The notes under the pieces were generated by a model, which saw only the letters and a list, made by a program, of their open reading frames with translations, made no database searches and was not told where the DNA came from. Below, one piece after another: positions 25,637 through 34,524 of a stretch of DNA of 64,000 nt. Numbering within the stretch: position 1 is the first letter of the stretch; the number at the start of each line of letters is the position of its first letter. Source of the stretch: Janibacter sp. CX7. GTDB taxonomy: Bacteria; Actinomycetota; Actinomycetes; Actinomycetales; Dermatophilaceae. Location of the stretch: the NCBI RefSeq assembly GCF_024362365.1, contig NZ_CP101464.1:1302001-1366000 (forward strand). Reading direction: 5' to 3'. The translations under genes and the position numbers were made by a program.

Positions 25637-27124
25637 TCAGTCGAGGTTGGCGATGTGCTCCAGGAGGGTGCCGACGGCGACGCCGGTGCCGCCCTTGGGC
25701 AGGTGGCCGGTGGCGCCGCCCTCGTTGAAGGAGGGGCCGGCGATGTCGAGGTGGGCCCAGGGGATCTGCTCGCCGTCGGCGTCCTTGGCGAACTCCTGCA
25801 GGAACAGGCCCGCAGTCAGGGCGCCGCCCATGCGGTCGCCCTTGTGGGCGATGTCGGCGGTGGCGGAGTCGAGGCCGGCGCGCAGGGCTGTGGGCAGGGG
25901 GAGCGGCCAGCTCGGCTCGTCGGCGCGGTCGGCGGCCTCGGTGATCGCCGTGCGCAGCTCTTCGTCGTTGCCCATGACACCGAAGATGTGCGGGCCGAGG
26001 GCGACGACGCAGGCGCCGGTGAGGGTGGCGACGTCGAGGATCTGGTCGGGACCCGACTCGGCGGCCAGGGCCATGCCGTCGGCGAGGACCATGCGGCCCT
26101 CGGCGTCGGTGTCGAGGATCTCGACGGTCATGCCGTTGCGCATCGTGACGACGTCGCCGGGGCGCTGGGCATTGCCGCCCGGCATGTTCTCCGCGAGGCA
26201 GAGGTAGCCGGTCACAGCGACGTCGAGCTCGAGCTCGGCCGCGGCGACGACCGTGGCCGCGACGGCGGCGGCACCGGCCATGTCGGACTTCATCGTCGCC
26301 ATGCTGGCGGAGGGCTTGATGCACACGCCGCCGGTGTCGAAGGTGATGCCCTTGCCGACGAGCGCGACGTGCGACTTCTTGCCGCGGGGGCTGTAGCTGA
26401 GGGTGACGATGCGCGGCGGGCGGCTGCTGCCCTGGCCGACGCCGACGATGCCGCCGAAGCCGCCCTCGAGCAGGGCCTTGTCGTCGAGGACCTCGACCTT
26501 GAGCTTGCCGGAGGAGGCCTTGGCCACCTGCTGCACCTGCTCGGTGAAGGACTGCGGGTAGAGCAGGTTGGGCGCGGTGTTGACGAGGTCGCGGGCCCAC
26601 GCGACGTTGCGCGCGATCGTCGCGGCGGTCTCGAGGACCTCCTTGGGCGCGGCCTTGCGGTCGAGGGAGGAGAAGACGGTGATCTCCTGCTCGTCCTGCT
26701 CCGCGGGCGCGGACTTGTGCGCGGTGAAGGTGTAGGCGCCGGCGAGGGCACCCTCGCCGATGGCGGCCAGGTCGGCGTCGTCCTCGTGGGGGAGGGCGAT
26801 GGCGACGGATCCGGTGCCCGCGGCGCGGACGGCGGCGCCCGCGGCACGACGAAGGGAGTCGGTCCCCCCTTCGCCCGGCTCCTCACCGAGGCCCACGAGC
26901 ACGACCTTGGCGGCCTTGAGGCCCGGGACGGCCGGCAGGCTCGTCGTGGCGCCGACCTTGGTGCTGGCCTCGAGGGCAGGCAGAACCGTGGCCAGGTGCT
27001 CGACGGCGGACTTCGGCAGATCCGCGCTCGCGGTGGCGGTCGGCTCGGAGCCGGTGACACCCAGGACGAGGGTGCGGCCGGACCAGGCGGCGAGGGAACG
27101 GGAACCGAGGATCAGCTGGGCCAC
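25637..27124 (-). CDS. pepA: leucyl aminopeptidase (M17)
   Basis: This 495-residue M17 metallo-aminopeptidase is a cytosolic hexamer cleaving N-terminal residues. Metal-site motifs are [15 protein letters not shown], the [11 protein letters not shown] loop and [12 protein letters not shown] (usual NTDAEGR, first residue Asp here). The GTG start at 27124, behind GAAAGGT, gives a normal N-terminus; the longer ORF upstream overlaps the gcvT promoter. It is divergent from gcvT. Confidence 0.93.
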   Translation of the reverse strand: MAQLILGSRSLAAWSGRTLVLGVTGSEPTATASADLPKSAVEHLATVLPALEASTKVGATTSLPAVPGLKAAKVVLVGLGEEPGEGGTDSLRRAAGAAVRAAGTGSVAIALPHEDDADLAAIGEGALAGAYTFTAHKSAPAEQDEQEITVFSSLDRKAAPKEVLETAATIARNVAWARDLVNTAPNLLYPQSFTEQVQQVAKASSGKLKVEVLDDKALLEGGFGGIVGVGQGSSRPPRIVTLSYSPRGKKSHVALVGKGITFDTGGVCIKPSASMATMKSDMAGAAAVAATVVAAAELELDVAVTGYLCLAENMPGGNAQRPGDVVTMRNGMTVEILDTDAEGRMVLADGMALAAESGPDQILDVATLTGACVVALGPHIFGVMGNDEELRTAITEAADRADEPSWPLPLPTALRAGLDSATADIAHKGDRMGGALTAGLFLQEFAKDADGEQIPWAHLDIAGPSFNEGGATGHLPKGGTGVAVGTLLEHIANLD

Positions 27125-27207
27125 GTGAGTGGGACCTTTCGCGCGGGGAAACGGTGGATGTACCACGCGCAGGCTATCCCGTATGGCGAGACGGTAGCGT
27201 CTGGGGC

Positions 27208-28320
27208 ATGACCGCCAGCGATGCCCTGCGCACCTCACCGATCCATGAGCGCCACGTCGCGCTCGACGCCAAGATGGCCGACTTCGGCGGCTGGGAGATG
27301 CCGATCGAGTACCCCGGCGGCGGCGTCGTCGCCGAGCACACGGCCGTGCGCGAGCGGGTCGGGCTCTTCGACGTCAGCCACCTCGGCAAGGCCCGCGTCG
27401 CCGGCACCGGCGCCGCCGAGCTGGTCAACTCGACGCTGACCAACGACCTCGGCCGGATCAGCCCCGGCAAGGCGCAGTACACGTTGTGCTGCAACGAGTC
27501 CGGTGGCGTCGTCGACGACCTCATCGCCTACCTGCGCGGCGACGACGACGTCTTCCTCATCCCCAATGCCGCCAACACCGCGACCGTCGTCGAGATGCTG
27601 CGCGAGGCCGCGCCCGAGGGCGTCGAGGTCACCGACCTGCACGAGGACTACGTCGTCCTCGCGGTCCAGGGGCCCAGGAGCGACGAGGTGCTCACCTCGA
27701 TGGGCCTGCCCGTCGACCACGACTACATGTCCTTCGACGACGCCGTGTGGGAGGGCCACGACATCACCGTCTGCCGCACCGGCTACACCGGCGAGCGCGG
27801 CTACGAGCTCGTCGCCCCGGCCGCCGCCGGCCTGCAGCTGTGGGACGCGATCATCGCGGCGATGGCTCCCTTCGACGGCCTGCCGTGCGGTCTCGGTGCC
27901 CGCGACACCCTGCGCACCGAGATGGGCTACCCGCTGCACGGCAACGACCTGTCGCCCGAGATCACCCCGGTCATGGCGCGCTCGGCGTGGGCCGTCGGCT
28001 GGGACAAGGAGACCTTCTGGGGCAAGGACGCGCTCGTCGCGCAGCGGGTCGCGAAGTCGGGCCCGCTCCTGCGCGGCCTGCTCGTCACCGGCCGCGGCAT
28101 CCCGCGCAGCCACTGCGCCGTCAAGACCGCAGACGGCACCGAGGTCGGCGAGGTCACCTCGGGCACCTTCAGCCCGACGCTCAAGCAGGGCATCGCCCTG
28201 GCGCTGCTCGACCGGTCGGTCGGCGAGGGCGACGAGGTCGTCATCGACGTGCGCGGGCGTGAGGTCGCCGCCACGGTGACCAAGCCGCCCTTCGTCGAGG
28301 TGCAGGTGAGGCAGGCATGA
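27208..28320 (+). CDS. gcvT: glycine cleavage system aminomethyltransferase (T protein)
   Basis: This 370-residue tetrahydrofolate-dependent enzyme releases ammonia from the aminomethyl-lipoyl H protein. Motifs include [41 protein letters not shown] and [15 protein letters not shown], all typical. ATG 27208 follows TAGCGT by 7 nt (leaderless); upstream in-frame codons are therefore not used. gcvH and gcvP are not in this window. The stop overlaps the next small gene by 4 bp. Confidence 0.95.
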   Translation: MTASDALRTSPIHERHVALDAKMADFGGWEMPIEYPGGGVVAEHTAVRERVGLFDVSHLGKARVAGTGAAELVNSTLTNDLGRISPGKAQYTLCCNESGGVVDDLIAYLRGDDDVFLIPNAANTATVVEMLREAAPEGVEVTDLHEDYVVLAVQGPRSDEVLTSMGLPVDHDYMSFDDAVWEGHDITVCRTGYTGERGYELVAPAAAGLQLWDAIIAAMAPFDGLPCGLGARDTLRTEMGYPLHGNDLSPEITPVMARSAWAVGWDKETFWGKDALVAQRVAKSGPLLRGLLVTGRGIPRSHCAVKTADGTEVGEVTSGTFSPTLKQGIALALLDRSVGEGDEVVIDVRGREVAATVTKPPFVEVQVRQA

Positions 28321-28523
28321 GCGAGGCCTACCGCTGGCGCTTCGAGGACACCTCGGGGCAGCCCCTGCCGAGCGAGCACTCGGTGCCCTTCCCGACCCAG
28401 GCCGACGCCGAGGCGTGGTTCGCCGAGTCGTGGGAGGACCTCGCCGACGCGGGCGTGGCCCAGGTGAGCCTGCTGCGCGAGGCGGAGGTCGTCTACGGGC
28501 CGATGCCGCTGTCGGCCGGCTGA
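28317..28523 (+). CDS. small conserved hypothetical protein
   Basis: This 68-residue acidic protein ([18 protein letters not shown] ... [11 protein letters not shown]) is coupled to gcvT by an ATGA overlap. It contains a [18 protein letters not shown] helix and a predicted strand, with no transmembrane or metal motif. The fold and role are unrecognised. Co-expression with gcvT is the only functional clue. Confidence 0.7.
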   Translation: MSEAYRWRFEDTSGQPLPSEHSVPFPTQADAEAWFAESWEDLADAGVAQVSLLREAEVVYGPMPLSAG

Positions 28524-28537
28524 CAGCCGCCACCAAC

Positions 28538-28577
28538 AGCTGAGGGGCCGCACCCGATCCGGGTGCGGCCCTCAGCT
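28538..28577. terminator. hairpin terminator after gcvT operon
   Basis: Inverted repeat AGCTGAGGGGCCGCACCC against GGGTGCGGCCCTCAGCT with one bulged G and a short loop, between the convergent small gcvT-linked gene and the DUF3043 gene. Confidence 0.85.
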
Positions 28578-28591
28578 CGTCGCCGGAGCGG

Positions 28592-29164
28592 TCAGAGCGT
28601 GTCGCCGCGCTCGACCATCGGCTTGGGCATGCGCGTGCGGCGCATCTGGAAGGCGCGCATCGCGAGGTACATGGCCAGACCACGCAGGTTGGTGTCGGCG
28701 CCGAAGCGCTGGAGGAGCTTCGGCTTCGTGCGACGCCACAGCAGCCACACGTCGACGATCGCGATGAGGATGAGGACGTAGACGCCGAGGAAGACGTAGG
28801 TCGCCCACGTGCCGGCGAAGAGGCTGAGCACGAGCACCGCGAGCATGAGCGGCAGGAGCAGCTCGCCGAGGTTCCAGCGCACGTCGACGGCGTCGCGGAC
28901 GAAGCGACGGACCGGGCCCTTGTCGCGCGGCGGCAGGTGGCGGTCGTCGCCGGTCACCATCGCCTCGCGCATCTTGCGCCCGTTCTCGCGGCGGGCCTCG
29001 CGGTCGGCGGCCTTCGCGCCCTTGCGGTCGGCCTGCACGAGGGGACGCTTGCGCGCGGCCTCCTGGTCGCGCCGCTTGGGCGTGGGCCGGTTCTTGGCGC
29101 CCTCGCGGTGGGGCCGCTCGTCCACGGGGGAGGCGGGCTGGTCGTCCTTCTTGCGTCCGAACAC
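28592..29164 (-). CDS. DUF3043 family membrane protein
   Basis: This 190-residue protein has a highly charged Lys/Arg-rich N-terminal half, two transmembrane helices (about 103-140) and a basic C-terminus (LLWRRTKPKLLQRFG ... RRTRMPKPM). It fits the actinobacterial DUF3043 family, function unknown. The GTG start lies 7 nt after TAGAGT, so leaderless transcription is likely. It is divergent from the M20 peptidase. Confidence 0.85.
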   Translation of the reverse strand: MFGRKKDDQPASPVDERPHREGAKNRPTPKRRDQEAARKRPLVQADRKGAKAADREARRENGRKMREAMVTGDDRHLPPRDKGPVRRFVRDAVDVRWNLGELLLPLMLAVLVLSLFAGTWATYVFLGVYVLILIAIVDVWLLWRRTKPKLLQRFGADTNLRGLAMYLAMRAFQMRRTRMPKPMVERGDTL

Positions 29165-29229
29165 GAGGAGAACTCTAGGTGCACCGCGCCGGTGGGTCGG
29201 AGCGGGTCGTCCGCGATAGCGTCTGCCGC

Positions 29230-30594
29230 GTGACCGACACCACCCTCACCGCAGACCAGATCGAGACCCTGCGCGCCCGCGTGCGCGAGCTGATGCCGCA
29301 GGTGCGTGCCGACCTCGAGAACCTCACCCGGATCCCGAGCGTCAGCCTCGACTCCTTCGACCAGGCCCACGTGCAGGCCTCCGCCGAGCGCACCGCCGAG
29401 CTGCTGCGGGCGGAGGGCCTCGACGTGGAGATCGTGAGCGAAGGGGGCCGCCCCGCCGTCATCGGGCACGTCGACGGCCCCGAGGGCGCGCCGACCGTCC
29501 TGCTCTACGCGCACCACGACGTGCAGCCCCCCGGCGACCTCGCCGACTGGGACTCCGACCCCTTCGAGCCGGTCGAGCGCGATGGTCGCCTCTACGGCCG
29601 CGGCGCCGCCGACGACAAGGCAGGCGTCATGGCGCACGTCGCCGCGCTGCGCGCCCACTCGGGCAACCTGCCGGTCGGTGTGACGATCTTCGTCGAGGGC
29701 GAGGAGGAGATCGCCAGCGAGTCGCTGCCGCGGCTGCTCGAGCGTCATGGCGACCGCCTGACCTCTGATGCGATCGTCCTCGCGGACTCGCTCAACTGGG
29801 CCATCGGCACGCCCGCGCTCACGACGACCCTGCGCGGCTCCCTTCGCGCCGTCGTCACCGTGCGCACCCTCGACCACGGCGTGCACTCGGGCATGTTCGG
29901 CGGCGCCTGCCCCGACGCGATCACCTCGCTGTGCCGGCTCATGGCGACCCTGCACGACGACCAGGGCGATGTCGCGATCGAGGGGCTCGTGCACACCGAC
30001 GCCCCCGAGATCGACTACGACGAGGCGCGGCTGCGTGAGGAGTCCGGCCTGCTCGACGCGACCGAGCTCATCGGCACGGGCTCGATCCCCTCGCGGCTGT
30101 GGACGAAGCCGGCGGCCGTCGTCATCGGCATCGACGCCCCCGCCGTCGACGAGGCGGGCAATGTCCTCGCCGCGTCCGCCCGGGCGAAGATCAACCTGCG
30201 GCTCAACCCGACCCAGGACCCGGCCGAGGCGTGGGAGGCGCTGCAGCGCCACCTGCAGGAGCACGCCCCGTGGGGTGCGACCGTCGAGGTCGAGCTCGAC
30301 GAGCAGGGCTGGGGCTTCGCGGCCGATGCGCAGGGGCCGGTCTACGACCAGGCTCGGGCGGCCTTCGCCGACGCCTGGGGCACCGACCCGGTCGACGTGG
30401 GTATCGGCGGTTCCATCCCCTTCGTCCAGGCGTTCGCGGAGAAGTTCCCCGACGCCGCGATCCTCGTGACCGGCGTCGAGGACCCGGACACCCGCGCCCA
30501 CGGGGCCAACGAGTCGCTGCACCTGGGCGAGTTCGAAAAGGTGTGCACCGCGGAGGCGCTGCTGCTGGCCCGCCTCGGCGCGATGCGCGGCTGA
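29230..30594 (+). CDS. M20 family dipeptidase
   Basis: This 454-residue zinc peptidase/deacylase has the metal-binding YAHHDVQPPGD motif (about 96), GRGAADDKAG, the EGEEEIASES catalytic Glu region, a dimerisation domain with DHGVHSGMFGG, and a C-terminal GANESLHL His. It belongs to the M20/CNDP-like dipeptidases. The GTG at 29230 follows TAGCGT by 7 nt. The following HIT-like gene is 12 bp away and likely co-transcribed. Confidence 0.92.
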   Translation: MTDTTLTADQIETLRARVRELMPQVRADLENLTRIPSVSLDSFDQAHVQASAERTAELLRAEGLDVEIVSEGGRPAVIGHVDGPEGAPTVLLYAHHDVQPPGDLADWDSDPFEPVERDGRLYGRGAADDKAGVMAHVAALRAHSGNLPVGVTIFVEGEEEIASESLPRLLERHGDRLTSDAIVLADSLNWAIGTPALTTTLRGSLRAVVTVRTLDHGVHSGMFGGACPDAITSLCRLMATLHDDQGDVAIEGLVHTDAPEIDYDEARLREESGLLDATELIGTGSIPSRLWTKPAAVVIGIDAPAVDEAGNVLAASARAKINLRLNPTQDPAEAWEALQRHLQEHAPWGATVEVELDEQGWGFAADAQGPVYDQARAAFADAWGTDPVDVGIGGSIPFVQAFAEKFPDAAILVTGVEDPDTRAHGANESLHLGEFEKVCTAEALLLARLGAMRG

Positions 30595-30606
30595 CGAGGA
30601 GCTGAC

Positions 30607-31212
30607 GTGCCCCAGAGCGCCGAGGAGATCTTCGAGCTGGCGAGGACGCGCACCGACGCGCCCTCGCTGGACTTCGTCGAGTGGCCCGCCTTCCCCTGGG
30701 TGGCCGATGGTGGTCGCGTGGTCGCCAAGGACCTGCTCCCACCGGCCGAGGCCGACCGCGTCCGCGACGGCGAAGGGGGCCGCGACTGCTGGCGCTGCGA
30801 CCACCCCGACGAGGGGGTGGTCTGGAGCAACGAGCGCTGGGTGCTCTCGGCCGATCGCGAGGGGCGCGGCGGTCTGCTGGCGTTGTGGTTGCAGACCCGC
30901 GAGCACATGGACTTCGGCGACATGGACGAGGACCTCGCGGGGGAGTGGGGGCGGCTCGTGCACCGCCTGCACAACGCGATGCTCGCCCTGCCCAACGCCG
31001 GTCGCGTCCACCTTGGCAAGTGGGGCGACGGGAGTGCCCACCTGCACACCCTCGCGATGGTCCGGCCGGCGCGCCTGCCGCAGGTCATCGGCTCCTTCGC
31101 CGTCGAGTGGGACGACATCCTGCCGCCGGTGCCCGAGGAGGTCTGGCAGCGCGAGGTCGACGAGGTCGTCGCGGTGATGGGCACGCGCGACGGGGCGAGC
31201 GGAGGAGACTGA
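30607..31212 (+). CDS. HIT-like domain protein
   Basis: This 201-residue protein has CWRCDHP (about 61-67), ERWVLSADREG and a GSAHLHTLAMVRPARLPQ segment with two His spaced as in HIT/GalT-like nucleotide hydrolases or transferases. The full HxHxHxx triad is not seen, so activity is uncertain. It is followed 4 bp later by a macro-domain gene, suggesting a shared nucleotide or ADP-ribose substrate (inference). A CGAAGGG word encodes the GEGG stretch. Confidence 0.6.
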   Translation: MPQSAEEIFELARTRTDAPSLDFVEWPAFPWVADGGRVVAKDLLPPAEADRVRDGEGGRDCWRCDHPDEGVVWSNERWVLSADREGRGGLLALWLQTREHMDFGDMDEDLAGEWGRLVHRLHNAMLALPNAGRVHLGKWGDGSAHLHTLAMVRPARLPQVIGSFAVEWDDILPPVPEEVWQREVDEVVAVMGTRDGASGGD

Positions 31213-31216
31213 GGTC

Positions 31217-31720
31217 ATGGTCCGGCTCCTCGCGGTGCACGGAGACATCACCGCCCAGCAGGTCGACGCGATCGTCAACGCCGCCAACTCCGCGATGCGC
31301 GGTGGCGGGGGTGTCGACGGTGCGATCCACCGCGCCGGCGGTCCGGCCGTCCTCGAGGACTGCATCGCCCGGTTCCCCGACGGCCTGGCCACAGGGGACG
31401 CCGGGTGGACGACGGCGGGGAACCTCCCTTCGCGCTGGGTGATCCACACGGTCGGGCCCAACCACGCTGTGGGACAACGCGATCGCTCGCTCCTCGTCTC
31501 CTGCTACCGACGCTGCCTCGAGGTCGCCGACGCGCTGGGAGCGCGCTCGGTCGCCTTCCCGCTCGTCAGCGCCGGCATCTACGGCTGGCCCAAGGACGAC
31601 GCGATCGCTGCCGCCGTCGAGACGATCTCGGCGGCGGACACCGACGTGGTGGAGGCGCGGATCGTGGCCTTCGACGCGGCGGCGTACGAGCGGGTCGCCG
31701 CCGCTCTGGCTAAAAGTTAA
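31217..31720 (+). CDS. macro domain ADP-ribose hydrolase/deacetylase-like protein
   Basis: This 167-residue single macro domain shows the family pattern from the start: VHGDITAQQVDAIVNAANSAMRGGGGVDGAIH (split around the Asn-Ala-Ala-Asn loop), then IHTVGP, CYRRCL and FPLVSAGIYGWP. Members remove acetyl from O-acetyl-ADP-ribose or ADP-ribose from proteins. The gene is co-oriented and tightly packed after the HIT-like gene. Its stop codon lies inside the dyad upstream of the next gene. Confidence 0.92.
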   Translation: MVRLLAVHGDITAQQVDAIVNAANSAMRGGGGVDGAIHRAGGPAVLEDCIARFPDGLATGDAGWTTAGNLPSRWVIHTVGPNHAVGQRDRSLLVSCYRRCLEVADALGARSVAFPLVSAGIYGWPKDDAIAAAVETISAADTDVVEARIVAFDAAAYERVAAALAKS

Positions 31721-31730
31721 AGATTCAACT
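31715..31730 (+). promoter_or_regulatory. AT-rich dyad, candidate MarR-type operator
   Basis: AGTTAAAGATTCAACT is an imperfect dyad (AGTT/AACT ends) in an unusually AT-rich patch, 13 bp before the start of the glutathionyl-hydroquinone reductase-like gene and overlapping the macro gene stop. It resembles the TTGAA/TTCAA operators of redox MarR regulators. No such regulator is present here. Confidence 0.45.
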
Positions 31731-31742
31731 AAGGTGGTCGAC

Positions 31743-32783
31743 ATGGCACAGGGCACATACGTCGAAAAGGACTTCACCCGCGACACCGCGTACATCGAGG
31801 ACCGGATCACCTCGGACGGGTCGAGCGACTGGCCGGTCGAGCCGGGGCGCTACCGCCTCGTCGTCTCCCGGGCCTGCCCGTGGGCCAACCGCGCGATCAT
31901 CGTGCGCCGCCTGCTCGGCCTCGAGGACGTCATCTCCATGGGCATCACGGGCCCGACGCACGACGCCGACTCGTGGACCTTCGACCTCGACGAGGGGCAC
32001 CTCGACCCGGTGCTCGGCATCCCCCGGATCAAGGACGCCTACCTGGCGCGCTTCCCCGACTACTCGAAGGGGATCACCGTCCCCGCGATCGTCGACGTGC
32101 CCTCCGGCCAGGTCGTCACCAACAACTTCCCGCAGATCACCTTCGACCTGTCGACCCAGTGGCGCGAGCACCACCGCGAGGGGGCTCCCGACCTGTGGCC
32201 CGAGCACCTGCGCGAGGAGATGGCGCTCGTCAACAAGCGGCTCTACACCGAGGTCAACAACGGCGTCTACCGCTGCGGCTTCTCCGGCGACCAGGCCGCC
32301 TACGAGGCCGCGTACGAGCGGCTGTGGACCGCGATGGACTGGCTCGAGGAGCGGCTGTCGACCCGCCGCTACCTCATGGGTGAGCACATCACCGAGGCCG
32401 ACGTGCGCCTCTTCACGACCCTGGCGCGCTTCGACCCCGTCTACCACGGCCACTTCAAGGCCAATCGCTCGAAGCTGTCGGAGATGCCGGTCCTGTGGGC
32501 CTACGCCCGCGACCTCTTCACGACGCCCGGCTTCGGCGACACGACCGACTTCGTGCACATCAAGAGCCACTACTACGAGGTCCACCGCGACATCAACCCG
32601 ACCGGCATCGTCCCCGCAGGTCCCGACCTGTCGAACTGGCTGGAGCCGCACGGCCGCGAGGCCCTCGGCGGTTCCCCCTTCGCCCCTGGTGCCACGCCTC
32701 CCGGCCCGCCGAGCGAAGGGGAGCGCGTCCCGGTGGCGCACAACCCCCTGATCGACGAGACCGGGATGGTCCGCTCCGCCTGA
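31743..32783 (+). CDS. glutathionyl-hydroquinone reductase-like (GST family) protein
   Basis: This 346-residue protein matches the Xi-class GST/ECM4-like family: catalytic SRACPWANRAIIVRRLLGL (active Cys about residue 43), PAIVDVPSGQVVTNNFPQI, and a GST C-terminal domain with HITEADVRLFTTLARFD. These enzymes reduce glutathionyl- (or here probably mycothiol-) quinone adducts. ATG 31743 was chosen over GTG 31734 because AAGGTGG is spaced 8 nt before it. The Pro/Gly-rich tail contains two CGAAGGG words and looks dispensable. The upstream dyad suggests induction by electrophiles (inference). Confidence 0.9.
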   Translation: MAQGTYVEKDFTRDTAYIEDRITSDGSSDWPVEPGRYRLVVSRACPWANRAIIVRRLLGLEDVISMGITGPTHDADSWTFDLDEGHLDPVLGIPRIKDAYLARFPDYSKGITVPAIVDVPSGQVVTNNFPQITFDLSTQWREHHREGAPDLWPEHLREEMALVNKRLYTEVNNGVYRCGFSGDQAAYEAAYERLWTAMDWLEERLSTRRYLMGEHITEADVRLFTTLARFDPVYHGHFKANRSKLSEMPVLWAYARDLFTTPGFGDTTDFVHIKSHYYEVHRDINPTGIVPAGPDLSNWLEPHGREALGGSPFAPGATPPGPPSEGERVPVAHNPLIDETGMVRSA

Positions 32784-32864
32784 CGCCCCGGCCGCCGGCG
32801 CGCGTTGGCGCAGCATTCACCCCGTGGGCGCGCTCGCGACACCCGCGGCCGCGAGGGTGCGACC

Positions 32865-33719
32865 ATGCACCCGATCTCCCGCACCCGCTCGGTGACCGCC
32901 ACGACCGCAGCCCTGGCACTGGCCCTCGCCGCACTGGCCCAGCCCGCCGCAGCCGCACCGGCTCCCGTCGACCTCGGCACCCCGCTGCCGCAGGCCCATG
33001 CGCACAACGACTACGAGCACGAGCGCCCGCTTCTCGATGCCCTCGAGCACGGCTTCACCTCGGTCGAGGCCGACGTGTGGCTCGTCGACGGTGAGCTGCG
33101 GGTCAGCCACGACGCCGTGGGCCTCGCCGACGCGCCGACCCTCGAGGAGGCCTACCTCGACCCGCTGAGCGAGATCGCCTCGCGCGGCGGCCGGCAGATC
33201 TACCCGGGCTACGCAGGCGACGTCCAGCTGCTCATCGACATCAAGAGCGACGGGCAGTCGACCTGGCGTGCCGTCGAGGCCGAGCTCGCCGACCACGCGC
33301 AGATCTTCACCCGGGTCAAGAACGGCCTGGTCCACGACCGCGCCGTCGAGGCGGTCATCAGCGGCAACCGCCCGCGCGCCGAGATGGAGGCGGCCACGAC
33401 GCGCTACTCCTTCTACGACGGGCGCTCCACCGACCTCGACTCGGGCACCGACGCCGCCCTCATGCCGCTCGTCAGCGAGAACTGGACGAAGCTCTTCACC
33501 TGGCAGGGCATCGGCGAGATGCCGCAGGTCGAGCGCGAGCGGCTGCACGCCTACGTCGCCAGCGCCCACCGTGACGGCTACCGGGTGCGCTTCTGGGCGA
33601 CCAACGACATCGCCGGCGAGGCCCGCACCAACCTCTGGCGTGAGCTGCGGGCCGCGGGCGTCGACCACATCAACACCGACGACCTCGGTGGGCTGCAGGA
33701 CTTCCTCACGCAGGAGTGA
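32865..33719 (+). CDS. secreted glycerophosphodiester phosphodiesterase/PI-PLC-like protein
   Basis: This 284-residue protein has an N-terminal signal peptide (basic start, hydrophobic core, AQPAAAA cleavage region near residue 31). It then shows a TIM-barrel phosphodiesterase pattern: AHNDYEHERPLLDALEHGFTSVEADVWL, VSHDAVGL, LLIDIKSDG and a late VRFWATND. These carry the catalytic His and metal-binding Glu/Asp residues. It probably hydrolyses phospholipid head groups outside the cell. The ATG at 32865 was selected because it begins the signal peptide. Confidence 0.85.
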   Translation: MHPISRTRSVTATTAALALALAALAQPAAAAPAPVDLGTPLPQAHAHNDYEHERPLLDALEHGFTSVEADVWLVDGELRVSHDAVGLADAPTLEEAYLDPLSEIASRGGRQIYPGYAGDVQLLIDIKSDGQSTWRAVEAELADHAQIFTRVKNGLVHDRAVEAVISGNRPRAEMEAATTRYSFYDGRSTDLDSGTDAALMPLVSENWTKLFTWQGIGEMPQVERERLHAYVASAHRDGYRVRFWATNDIAGEARTNLWRELRAAGVDHINTDDLGGLQDFLTQE

Positions 33720-33728
33720 GTCCCTACG

Positions 33729-33828
33729 CGCGGGTACGGATACCACTTTTCCCGCCGAGACTCCGGCGAAGCCCGGAAACTCGCGATTTCACGCCGCGGC
33801 CATCCGACGAGAGATATCCGTACCCGCG
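33729..33828. repeat. 100-bp inverted-repeat element
   Basis: Perfect 14-bp inverted repeats CGCGGGTACGGATA (33729-33742) and its complement (33815-33828) flank a 72-bp non-coding spacer, exactly 100 bp in total. It lies between two convergent genes. The ends resemble a miniature mobile or REP-like element; no direct target duplication is evident. It could also form a structured 3'-end RNA. Confidence 0.7.
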
Positions 33829-33843
33829 AGTCACAAGCCCGTA

Positions 33844-34485
33844 TCAGGCACCGAGCCGCTCGCGCACCGTCGCGGCTCCGTCCCCGCCGATCCGGTCGAG
33901 GTAGGCGCGTCTGCCCGACATCACCATGGCGAGCGCCTCTACGGTCCCCGTCACCGCGGGGCCGTCGCCGTGGGTCCAGTCGGAGTCGGTCGCCTCCCAG
34001 CGCAGGCCGTCGGGGAGGCCCTTGGTCGGCACGAAGGACTCGCGGCCTCGGGGGGAGACGATGATCTCCAGGGCCGACTGCCAGTGCTCCCGCGGCACGG
34101 TGACGTCGAGACCCTGCGGCTCGGCGAGGTCACGCAGGTGGATGCACGAGTCGGTGAAGGGGCCGGCCCAGCCGATGAACCAGGGCTTCGACCCGGTGCC
34201 GGCCGGGTGCCGCAGCTCCGCCGCCGTCTCCGCGAGCGGTCGGTCGCCGAGCCGGGCCGCGTGCACGTCGCAGGCCCGCGCCATCGAGCGGTGCCGCGCC
34301 GCGGTCAGCAGGAAGCGCCACGACGGCACGTGCACCGGCTGCAGCATGTGACCGGCGAGGGTGCGCACGTCCCAGTCGGTGCACAGCGTGGCGTCGTGCG
34401 CGTGGTCCTCGCCGAGGGAGTCGAGGACATCGGCGAAGAGCCGCCGGTTGTCGGCGGTCCGGGCGAGGAGCTGGGTGTCGTCCAC
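33844..34485 (-). CDS. maleylpyruvate isomerase family, mycothiol-dependent DinB-like protein
   Basis: This 213-residue protein has the four-helix DinB-like fold pattern: LCTDWDVRTLAGHMLQPVH (about 34-52, metal-binding His) and WFIGWAGPFTDSCIHLRDLAEPQG with a second His. TIGR03083-type proteins use mycothiol as cofactor in isomerase or transferase reactions. The GTG start follows CAGGCT by 6 nt. The substrate is unknown. Confidence 0.85.
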   Translation of the reverse strand: MDDTQLLARTADNRRLFADVLDSLGEDHAHDATLCTDWDVRTLAGHMLQPVHVPSWRFLLTAARHRSMARACDVHAARLGDRPLAETAAELRHPAGTGSKPWFIGWAGPFTDSCIHLRDLAEPQGLDVTVPREHWQSALEIIVSPRGRESFVPTKGLPDGLRWEATDSDWTHGDGPAVTGTVEALAMVMSGRRAYLDRIGGDGAATVRERLGA

Positions 34486-34524
34486 GGGCCCAGCCTGCCA
34501 GCGCTGCGGCCGAAGGGGGGCGGC

